Source: Maribacter sp.
GTDB taxonomy: Bacteria; Bacteroidota; Bacteroidia; Flavobacteriales; Flavobacteriaceae
Length of the DNA stretch: 8,173 bases
Direction of reading: 5' to 3'
Assembly: GCA_018679695.1 (NCBI GenBank)
Contig: JAHHKH010000376.1
Span: 1 to 8,173 of the forward strand
How positions within the stretch are numbered: position 1 is the stretch's first letter; each line of letters opens with the position of its first letter. A model generated the notes under the pieces. The model was not told the origin of the DNA and searched no databases. It worked only from the letters and a program-made list of their open reading frames with translations. The translations under genes were made by a program, and so were the position numbers. Shown here piece by piece: positions 1 through 5,035 of this stretch.

Positions 1-708
1 GATATAGGCAGTGTTATATTCTTCTAAAATCACCATGTTTCGTAAAGCACATCCCAAAAGATGCAGACGATCAGGGGTATTGGTATCATATACCAGATTA
101 TGGGCCCTAGTGTTTTCTGCCCCTTGATCGATTAGCGAAGCGACCACCTTATGGGTTCGACTGGTTGTCGACGAATATTTGAACGACCCGGTGTCGGTCA
201 TAATTCCCGTGTAAAGACAGTCGGCCATTTCGGAGGTTATTTGGTCAACATCGCCTAAATATTCTATTAAATTATAGATCATCTCACAGGTTGAACTCAT
301 ACTCACATCAGAATACATGATTTGTGCATAATCGGCGGGTAACTGATGGTGGTCGATCATAATGAACAAAGCATCCACGTTTTCTAGATGCGCATCCATT
401 TGTCCAATGCGTCCCAAGTGATTGAAATCCAATGTAAAAATAAGGGTAGCTTCTTCGATTTTTTGCTTGGCTTGGGAATTCTCTTTTTCAAAATTGAGGA
501 TATGTTCACAGCCTGGCATCCATTTTAGGAACTTAGGATAATCATTGGGAACTACTATTGTAGCCTTCTGGCCCATGTTTTTGAGATAATGCCAGAGTGC
601 CAAGGTCGAACCAATGGCATCTCCATCTGGATTCTTATGGGGTACGATAACGACTTTCTGTGGTTTGGAAAGCAGCTCCCTTACTGCATTTATATCCGCT
701 AAATTCAT
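1..708 (-). CDS. nrnA: DHH-family phosphoesterase, NrnA-like (3' end outside window)
   Basis: The frame is open from an ATG at 708-706 to the window edge, giving 236 residues without a stop, so the C-terminal DHHA1 substrate-binding domain is mostly outside. The four DHH-domain metal motifs are visible: HKNPDGD (residues 24-30), LDFNHLGRIG (D94), the name-giving DHH at 119-121, and TDTGSF (D172). This family uses two metal ions, usually Mn2+, to degrade nano-RNAs and, in bifunctional members, to dephosphorylate pAp to AMP in the cytoplasm. NrnA proteins are usually about 310-340 residues, so roughly two thirds is present. The start is supported by a TAnnTTTG promoter box 5 bases upstream. It is divergent from ndk. 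Family membership is clear; whether it acts on nano-RNA, pAp or a cyclic dinucleotide product cannot be decided, so the gene symbol is tentative. Confidence 0.9.
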   Translation of the reverse strand, partial: MNLADINAVRELLSKPQKVVIVPHKNPDGDAIGSTLALWHYLKNMGQKATIVVPNDYPKFLKWMPGCEHILNFEKENSQAKQKIEEATLIFTLDFNHLGRIGQMDAHLENVDALFIMIDHHQLPADYAQIMYSDVSMSSTCEMIYNLIEYLGDVDQITSEMADCLYTGIMTDTGSFKYSSTTSRTHKVVASLIDQGAENTRAHNLVYDTNTPDRLHLLGCALRNMVILEEYNTAYI

Positions 709-713
709 GCGCG

Positions 714-721
714 CAAAGATA
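714..721 (-). promoter_or_regulatory. Bacteroidota -7 box for the DHH phosphoesterase gene
   Basis: On the minus strand this reads TATCTTTG, an exact match to the Bacteroidota -7 consensus TAnnTTTG. No TTG lies at the usual 17-23 base spacing upstream, so the -33 element is weak or absent. Only 5 bases separate the box from the ATG at 708, which would place the transcription start at or almost at the start codon. Confidence 0.55.
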
Positions 722-736
722 GTAATATAGCCTATA

Positions 737-770
737 CTTTCATCATAAAAGACAATTTTACCGATGAAAG
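737..770. repeat. 8-bp inverted repeat in the DHH/ndk intergenic region
   Basis: The arms CTTTCATC (737-744) and GATGAAAG (763-770) are perfect reverse complements with an 18-base spacer. Short outer arms CTA (732-734) and TAG (772-774) extend the symmetry after a small asymmetric gap. It lies about 16 bases upstream of the -7 box of the DHH gene, where a repressor or activator could bind. With arms this short it may be chance. Confidence 0.3.
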
Positions 771-898
771 CTAGCGTAAAAGGTTGAAGAAAATCAGTAA
801 TGAAATCAAAAGGTGGTTGTTGAAAGAAATCTGGCTTTTGTCAAACCTGACCTTTATTCATATGATATTCTCTTCACTCTGGGGGGTAATCATAGTGA

Positions 899-912
899 AT
901 TCCAGCTGGAAT
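899..912. promoter_or_regulatory. 14-bp perfect palindrome upstream of the ndk promoter
   Basis: ATTCCAGCTGGAAT is a perfect two-fold palindrome ending 20 bases before the TTG of the predicted ndk -33 element. The position and symmetry suit a dimeric regulator, but no known operator is recognised. Roughly one palindrome of this length is expected by chance every 16 kb, so the case rests on location. Confidence 0.3.
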
Positions 913-932
913 CAATGCAATCATTTTGAGGC

Positions 933-962
933 TTGCCGATTCACGAATAAAACGTACTTTTG
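933..962 (+). promoter_or_regulatory. ndk promoter (-33 TTG and -7 TAnnTTTG)
   Basis: TTG at 933-935 and TACTTTTG at 955-962 are separated by 19 bases, which fits the Bacteroidota housekeeping promoter pattern (TTG, 17-23 bases, TAnnTTTG). The box ends 16 bases before the chosen ndk start at 979, giving a 5' leader of only about ten bases. It also argues that the open frame upstream of 979 is not translated. The remainder of the 709-978 interval holds no convincing gene. Confidence 0.7.
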
Positions 963-978
963 CCCAAAATTTGTGCAA

Positions 979-1398
979 ATGACAACAAACAGAACTTTTA
1001 CGATGATCAAGCCAGATGCCGTTGAAAATGGCCATATAGGTGCCATTTTGGAAAAGATAACTTCGGCCGGGTTTAAGATCATAGCAATGAAATATATCCA
1101 GTTGAGCAGAAGGGATGCCGAGGAGTTTTATGCTATTCATAAAGAACGTCCATTTTTTGGGGATTTGGTTCAGTTTATGACCAGAGGACCTATTGTATCT
1201 GCAATTTTGGAAAAAGAAAATGCGGTTGAGGATTTTAGGGCTTTGATAGGTGCTACAAATCCTGCTGAGGCTGCTGAAGGAACCATTCGTAAATTATATG
1301 CCAAGGATATAGGTGAGAATGCGGTGCATGGTTCGGATAGCGATGAGAATGCAGCTATTGAAGGCGCATTTCATTTTTCGGGTAGAGAGATATATTAA
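979..1398 (+). CDS. ndk: Nucleoside-diphosphate kinase
   Basis: This enzyme moves the gamma-phosphate of ATP onto other (deoxy)nucleoside diphosphates through a phospho-histidine intermediate, balancing NTP and dNTP pools in the cytoplasm. From the ATG at 979 the protein is 139 residues, the usual length. The active site is complete: K11 in TMIKPDAV, Y51, R87, T93 in GATNP, R104, N114 and the catalytic H117 in NAVHGSDS. The same frame stays open upstream to a TTG at 784, but those 65 residues have no NDK homology, contain the promoter and precede the first beta strand, so 979 is preferred. No Shine-Dalgarno is visible; the bases before the ATG are A/T-rich. It is monocistronic, with a strong terminator directly downstream. 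Confidence 0.97.
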   Translation: MTTNRTFTMIKPDAVENGHIGAILEKITSAGFKIIAMKYIQLSRRDAEEFYAIHKERPFFGDLVQFMTRGPIVSAILEKENAVEDFRALIGATNPAEAAEGTIRKLYAKDIGENAVHGSDSDENAAIEGAFHFSGREIY

Positions 1399-1412
1399 AA
1401 AAATTACGCAAT

Positions 1413-1446
1413 AAAAAAGACCACCCTAATTGGGTGGTCTTTTTTT
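1413..1446. terminator. Bidirectional intrinsic terminator between ndk and the DUF721 gene
   Basis: An 8-bp perfect stem (GACCACCC at 1419-1426, GGGTGGTC at 1432-1439) closes a 5-base loop. It is flanked by six A on the left (1413-1418) and seven T on the right (1440-1446), so it can stop transcription from both sides. It starts 14 bases after the ndk stop. The stop codon of the convergent DUF721 gene (1447-1445) overlaps the T-tract. Confidence 0.92.
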
Positions 1447-1741
1447 ATCGTAAGACTATCTTTTTTATTAAATCTTTTCCAAGCTCTTCATTGAGCATAT
1501 CAATAATTTTGGATTTGCCATGGCTTAATTCTTCACGCAGTACCGATGACGATAAGGAGACGTACAAAGTGTGGTTGTGCAACTCTACGCCAGTAGTATA
1601 GTTGTTTACCCCATTGCCCATTAAGCGTTCCCAAGCCTCTCGAGCATTTACTTTGTCAATACCTTTCTGTAATTTATTCTCTTGAATGAAATCGCTCAAC
1701 GCTTCGCTCAAAGGTAAATCACCCTTTTTTCGTCTTGCCAT
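1445..1741 (-). CDS. DUF721 / DciA-like protein
   Basis: A 98-residue, strongly basic protein with an MARRKK start. The DUF721 fold is recognisable: a helix with W37 (AREAWERLMG), a short strand, then the hallmark strand-helix LYVSLSSSVLREEL (59-72) followed by a helix around KSKIIDMLNEEL. DUF721 includes DciA, the ancestral bacterial loader or partner of the DnaB replicative helicase, and in actinobacteria a DUF721 gene lies next to recF. Here it is the last gene of the recF operon, with its ATG overlapping the preceding stop by one base (TAATG). A role in helicase loading is inference; the bare domain without extensions is typical of Bacteroidota members. Its stop codon lies inside the T-tract of the shared terminator. 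Confidence 0.85.
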   Translation of the reverse strand: MARRKKGDLPLSEALSDFIQENKLQKGIDKVNAREAWERLMGNGVNNYTTGVELHNHTLYVSLSSSVLREELSHGKSKIIDMLNEELGKDLIKKIVLR

Positions 1742-2160
1742 TATCGGATAACATTAACTGGTTCAAATCGCTTATAATAGTATGTAATTTGTTCTGCATT
1801 GGTAACAGAGAATGAATCCTCGCTTAGGGTTTTCAACACCTCAATCCATGTACTAAGTTCGGTTTTATAGTGTATTTCAAATCCATCGTTTTGTGCTACT
1901 ATCGAAAATAGTTCCGCATCGTTCGACGTGTCAAAGGTACCATCAAATTTTGGGTATACTTTTTTTCGGAAACCCGATAAATCCTTGATCTCGATATAAT
2001 CAATGGTTGTATTCAGCTCATATTCCTTTGTTTCCCCATTTGGTAGGATTACTTTTTCAATTTCCCAATATCCATTTAAAAGTATAAGATTTTCCGATGA
2101 GATCCTGTTATGACATCCCAATAACAAAAGAACAATAACCAAAGACAAATGCTTTCCCAT
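1741..2160 (-). CDS. Small lipocalin-like lipoprotein
   Basis: A 139-residue protein with a type II signal peptide: a short N-terminus (MGKH), a hydrophobic stretch (5-14) and the lipobox LLGC with the lipidated cysteine at C16. The mature part begins soon after with LNGYWEIEKV, carrying the G-x-W signature (G30, W32) common at the first strand of lipocalin-like beta barrels, and continues as alternating beta-rich sequence. It is probably anchored in the inner or outer membrane facing the periplasm. No clear surface-export acidic motif follows the cysteine. The gene starts 1 base after the recF stop and overlaps the DUF721 start by 1 base, so it is cotranscribed with both. The ligand and function are unknown, and the lipocalin assignment is from motif and strand pattern only. 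Confidence 0.8.
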   Translation of the reverse strand: MGKHLSLVIVLLLLGCHNRISSENLILLNGYWEIEKVILPNGETKEYELNTTIDYIEIKDLSGFRKKVYPKFDGTFDTSNDAELFSIVAQNDGFEIHYKTELSTWIEVLKTLSEDSFSVTNAEQITYYYKRFEPVNVIR

Positions 2161-2161
2161 T

Positions 2162-3241
2162 TTACAATTTAAATATTTTATAGGACTGATGGATGTTTTT
2201 CACGATTTCCTCGGTACGTTCGGCATGGGTATCGCTTATGAATATCTGTCCAAAATTTTCATTTTCGACCATCCCAACAATTTGGGCAACGCGACTTTCA
2301 TCAAGTTTATCGAAAATATCGTCCAGCAACAAGATTGGAGTAGTTTTGGCCTGTTCTTTTATGAAGTGGAACTGTGCAAATTTAAGGGCGATCAGAAATG
2401 ATTTTTGCTGGCCTTGGCTCCCAAACTTTTTTATGGGATGATTGGCAATCTGCAAGCTCAGGTCATCCTTATGTATCCCTACACTGGTATATTGAAGAAT
2501 TCGGTCTTTCTCAATGTTTTGCGCTAACAGACCCAATAAATCACCATCGAGTAACTTACTGTCATAACTCAATGTTACTTCCTCATTACCTCCAGATATA
2601 ACGGTGTATTGTTCCTTGAATATGGGAATGAACGCTTCAATGAATCCCAAACGTTTTTTGAATATTTCCGTGCCGTGCGTATGTAATTGTTCATCATAGA
2701 TAGCGAGAGTGGTAGCATCGAATGTATGGTTGGCTACAAAGTATTTAAGCAACGAATTTCGTTGTAGCAGCACTTTATTGTATTTGATGAGTGTCTGTAA
2801 ATAGTCCTTGTCCGATTGGGATATTACGCCGTCGATGAATTTTCTTCGCGTTTCGCTTCCTTCAGTAATGAGATCACGATCCGCTGGGGAAATAATAACC
2901 AAAGGTAAAAGTCCAATATGATCCGATAAGCGCTCATAGGCTTTGCCGTTTCTTTTAATGATTTTTTTCAAACCCTTTTTAAGGCTGCAAACAATTTTTT
3001 CTTCCCTATTGAATTTTTCAAATTCCCCTTCAATTACGAAAAATTCTTCTTCATGTTTTATATTCTGTGTAGCAACGGGATTGAAGTATCCTTTTCCAAA
3101 AGAAAGGTGGTATATGGCATCCAAGGCATTGGTTTTGCCCACCCCATTGGGACCAACAAAGCAATTGGTCTTACTGTCGAACTCAAAGATTTGGGAGTCG
3201 AAATTCTTGTAATTAATGAGCGATAATCTTTTGAGAAACAT
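2162..3241 (-). CDS. recF: DNA replication and repair protein RecF
   Basis: RecF is an SMC/ABC-type ATPase that, with RecO and RecR, helps RecA load at gaps in DNA coated by single-strand binding protein. The protein is 359 residues, normal for the family. Seen directly: an N-terminal RLSLINYKNF strand, Walker A GPNGVGKT (30-37), the lid-side motif GIHKDD (255-260), the ABC signature region FGSQGQQK (273-280), Walker B ILLLDDIFDKLD (303-314) with the D-loop, and an ISDTH segment (335-339) near the C-terminus. It is the first gene of a minus-strand operon with the lipoprotein and DUF721 genes. It is not beside dnaA, dnaN or gyrB, the arrangement found in many other phyla. The ATG at 3241 gives the conserved N-terminus and follows a promoter-like box about 50 bases upstream. 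Confidence 0.97.
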   Translation of the reverse strand: MFLKRLSLINYKNFDSQIFEFDSKTNCFVGPNGVGKTNALDAIYHLSFGKGYFNPVATQNIKHEEEFFVIEGEFEKFNREEKIVCSLKKGLKKIIKRNGKAYERLSDHIGLLPLVIISPADRDLITEGSETRRKFIDGVISQSDKDYLQTLIKYNKVLLQRNSLLKYFVANHTFDATTLAIYDEQLHTHGTEIFKKRLGFIEAFIPIFKEQYTVISGGNEEVTLSYDSKLLDGDLLGLLAQNIEKDRILQYTSVGIHKDDLSLQIANHPIKKFGSQGQQKSFLIALKFAQFHFIKEQAKTTPILLLDDIFDKLDESRVAQIVGMVENENFGQIFISDTHAERTEEIVKNIHQSYKIFKL

Positions 3242-3293
3242 TCTGGGAAACTCTGAATTTTTATAGTATCACATGGGTTATATGGAAAATATC

Positions 3294-3328
3294 CAAAAAT
3301 AACGAATAAATACCGCTTCGGATTTCAA
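3294..3328 (-). promoter_or_regulatory. Probable recF operon promoter
   Basis: On the minus strand TATTTTTG (3301-3294) matches TAnnTTTG exactly. A TTG (3328-3326) lies 24 bases upstream of it, slightly longer than the common 17-23 spacing. The leader to the recF ATG would be about 45 bases. The element overlaps the divergent promoter of the TPR gene, so the two may compete for polymerase. Confidence 0.5.
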
Positions 3329-3345
3329 TAAAAACTTTATTTTTG
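3317..3345 (+). promoter_or_regulatory. Promoter of the TPR-ribH transcript
   Basis: TATTTTTG at 3338-3345 matches the -7 consensus TAnnTTTG. TTC at 3317-3319, 18 bases upstream, is a one-base-off -33 element. The start codon at 3366 follows 20 bases after the box, giving a short leader without a Shine-Dalgarno site. Confidence 0.6.
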
Positions 3346-3365
3346 CGCGGTTAATAGAAATTGGG

Positions 3366-4133
3366 ATGGCAACTTACAAAAAGCGAGGTTTTAAACCTAA
3401 AAACAAAGCTGAAGAACAAAGATTAAAAGAGCAGGAAAGTACAACGGCTGAGGTATTTAGTACCTTGGACGAGAGTGCTTCGAGGACTGAGGAATGGGTT
3501 TCAAAAAACCAGAACTATATTCTTGGTGTCATTGGGGTAGTTGCTGTAGCTGTTTTAGGATATTTGGCATATAACCAATTTATTCAAAAGCCAAAGGAGG
3601 CCGAAGCCACGAACGAGCTTTTGTACCCGCAGCAGTACTTTGAACAGGCGTTGAACACGAGCACAGCAAAGGATTCTCTTTACAATTTGGCTTTGAATGG
3701 AGCCGAAGGTAAATATGGCTTTTTAGATATTATTGAAGAGTATAAAGGCACCAAGGCAGCCAATTTGGCTAATTATTCGGTAGGTATGGCCTATCTCGAT
3801 ATGCAGGAATACGAGAATGCGATTTCGTATTTGGAGCAATTTTCTTCCGATGATGATATCTTAGGAGCCCTAGCAAAAGGTGGCTTGGGTGATGCCTTTA
3901 TGCAGTTAGGACAACCTGAGGATGCATTGGGCTACTATGAAAGCGCTGTAGCCCATAGTGTAAATGACTATACCGCTCCTAAATTTCTATACAAATCTGG
4001 TATTACAGCCATGGAATTGCAGCAGAACGACAAAGCTTTGAAATATTTCCAAAGGATAAAGGATGAGTTCCCATCATCCGATGAGGCTGCCACCATTGAC
4101 GCTTTTATAGGAATGGCAAAAAATACCAATTAA
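3366..4133 (+). CDS. Membrane-anchored tetratricopeptide-repeat protein
   Basis: A 255-residue protein with a charged, lysine-rich cytoplasmic N-terminus (1-50), one transmembrane helix (about 51-70, YILGVIGVVAVAVLGYLAYN) and a periplasmic C-terminal part. That part has at least three TPR-like helix pairs around 131-163 (NYSVGMAYLDMQEYENAISY), 167-199 (GLGDAFMQLGQPEDALGYYE) and 204-236 (KSGITAMELQQNDKALKYFQ). The topology resembles YfgM, the single-span TPR partner of SecYEG and periplasmic chaperones in enterobacteria, but with a longer N-terminal tail. Equivalence is not shown. Its stop overlaps the ribH start by one base (TAATG), so it is translated together with ribH, although a direct role in riboflavin synthesis is unlikely. 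The start is supported by the promoter 20 bases upstream. Confidence 0.88.
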   Translation: MATYKKRGFKPKNKAEEQRLKEQESTTAEVFSTLDESASRTEEWVSKNQNYILGVIGVVAVAVLGYLAYNQFIQKPKEAEATNELLYPQQYFEQALNTSTAKDSLYNLALNGAEGKYGFLDIIEEYKGTKAANLANYSVGMAYLDMQEYENAISYLEQFSSDDDILGALAKGGLGDAFMQLGQPEDALGYYESAVAHSVNDYTAPKFLYKSGITAMELQQNDKALKYFQRIKDEFPSSDEAATIDAFIGMAKNTN

Positions 4134-4615
4134 TGGCTACGGCTAATAAAAATTTATCGGCTTACGATAAGACAACGATTCCAAGCGCGAAGGACTTTCG
4201 GTTTGGGATCGTCGTTTCTGAATGGAATCCTGAAATTACCGAAGCACTATTCAAAGGTGCTTTTGATGCTTTATTGGACTGTGGTGCATTGGAAGAAAAC
4301 ATAATTCGTTGGAACGTACCGGGTAGTTTTGAACTCGCCTTTGGTACAAAAAAGCTGATTGCTTCAGAGAAATTAGATGCTGTTATCGCCATTGGAAGTG
4401 TAATCCAGGGTGAAACCAAGCATTTTGATTTTGTTTGTAATGCCACTGCCCAAGGGATAATGGAACTGAATGTACAATATGAAACTCCAATCATTTTTTG
4501 TGTGCTAACCGATAATACCTGGCAACAAGCCAAAGATCGTAGTGGGGGCAGGCACGGCAACAAAGGTGCTGAAGCTGCTGTTGCTGCAGTTAAAATGGCA
4601 GCTCTGGGTAAATAG
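4133..4615 (+). CDS. ribH: 6,7-dimethyl-8-ribityllumazine synthase
   Basis: Lumazine synthase condenses 5-amino-6-ribitylaminouracil with 3,4-dihydroxy-2-butanone 4-phosphate, the penultimate step of riboflavin synthesis, in the cytoplasm, usually as pentamers or 60-mers. The 160-residue length is normal. Family motifs are present: VVSEWNPEIT (27-36) at the substrate pocket with an aromatic W31, VPGSFELAFG (62-71), IGSVIQGETKHFDFVC (87-102) with the catalytic H97, and the phosphate-site region DRSGGRHGNKGAEAA (135-149) with R136. It starts inside the stop codon of the TPR gene. No other rib gene is in the window, so it is separated from the rest of the pathway, and there is no leader in which an FMN riboswitch could lie. 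Confidence 0.97.
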   Translation: MATANKNLSAYDKTTIPSAKDFRFGIVVSEWNPEITEALFKGAFDALLDCGALEENIIRWNVPGSFELAFGTKKLIASEKLDAVIAIGSVIQGETKHFDFVCNATAQGIMELNVQYETPIIFCVLTDNTWQQAKDRSGGRHGNKGAEAAVAAVKMAALGK

Positions 4616-4722
4616 CACTTGGTTTCCTGGAATAAAGGCAATACGAGTCTCTTATTATTTTATGCCATTGTACTGTTAACAAATTTTGGCAAACGATTTA
4701 CAGCATATTTTTTGATTTTAAG

Positions 4723-4730
4723 TAACTTTG
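4723..4730 (+). promoter_or_regulatory. -7 box immediately upstream of the small membrane protein gene
   Basis: TAACTTTG is an exact TAnnTTTG match ending 5 bases before the ATG at 4736. No TTG lies at the usual spacing; only T-rich DNA is present. If active, it gives a leaderless or nearly leaderless transcript leading into mutL and the rhomboid genes, and it supports a start at 4736 or 4742 over any upstream start. The rest of the 120-base gap after ribH shows no clear terminator. Confidence 0.5.
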
Positions 4731-4735
4731 AAGCA

Positions 4736-5035
4736 ATGGGTATGTTGAGTAAAATAACGCGTAGAGGTAAAAATAAGAAGTACGCTTATAAGCCTCGTTT
4801 CTATGATGATAAAGGCAAAGGGAATCCTTATAAAATGGAATCGAGATTCGATAAATATCGAAGCACCGTGGATACGCCCAGAGGAATAAAACGAAAATTC
4901 AATTCGGCGATGGATGATTTAAAGACCGAAGGCGACCGAAATTTAAAGATAAGAATGATCATTATTATAGCCGTATTGATTTTCATTTTCCTATACATCA
5001 TCGATTTTGATCTTTCCATATTCTTTAAGCAATAA
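4736..5035 (+). CDS. Small basic protein with C-terminal membrane anchor, unknown function
   Basis: This encodes 99 residues from the ATG at 4736, or 97 from the ATG at 4742 two codons later. The first 70 residues are rich in Lys and Arg (KITRRGKNKKYAYKPRFYDD, then GNPYKMESRFDKYR). A hydrophobic helix at about 73-90 (IRMIIIIAVLIFIFLYII) is followed by a 9-residue tail, so it looks tail-anchored with a positively charged cytoplasmic domain. The frame stays open to a TTG at 4619, but that stretch crosses the promoter box and does not look like protein. From memory, similar small proteins in flavobacteria are sometimes labelled riboflavin synthase subunit beta because they lie beside ribH; nothing in this sequence supports enzyme activity. 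Its stop overlaps the mutL start (TAATG), suggesting coupling with mutL. Function unknown. Confidence 0.8.
   Translation: MGMLSKITRRGKNKKYAYKPRFYDDKGKGNPYKMESRFDKYRSTVDTPRGIKRKFNSAMDDLKTEGDRNLKIRMIIIIAVLIFIFLYIIDFDLSIFFKQ

Noticed and set aside
784..978. A 65-residue N-terminal extension of ndk starting at a TTG
   Set aside because: NDK homology begins at 979, giving the family length of 139. The extension overlaps a well-spaced promoter and has no protein-like pattern.
2189..3212. Several short plus-strand frames across recF
   Set aside because: They overlap the RecF motifs on the opposite strand and have no promoter or family features.
4000..4135. FMN riboswitch controlling ribH
   Set aside because: ribH starts within the stop codon of the TPR gene, so there is no untranslated leader, and no conserved RFN-type helices were seen.
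4162..4641. A 159-residue open frame antisense to ribH
   Set aside because: It lies wholly opposite a gene with complete catalytic motifs and shows low-complexity Ser/Ala/Pro composition typical of a shadow frame.
4616..4722. Terminator after ribH
   Set aside because: Only short imperfect pairings (GCCA with TGGC, and TGTTAACA) are present, without a G+C-rich stem followed by a T-run, so separation of the transcripts is not established.
4619..4735. Upstream extension of the small membrane protein from a TTG 3 bases after ribH
   Set aside because: It crosses an exact -7 promoter box, starts with a rare codon and encodes no conserved-looking sequence; 4736 or 4742 is the better start.
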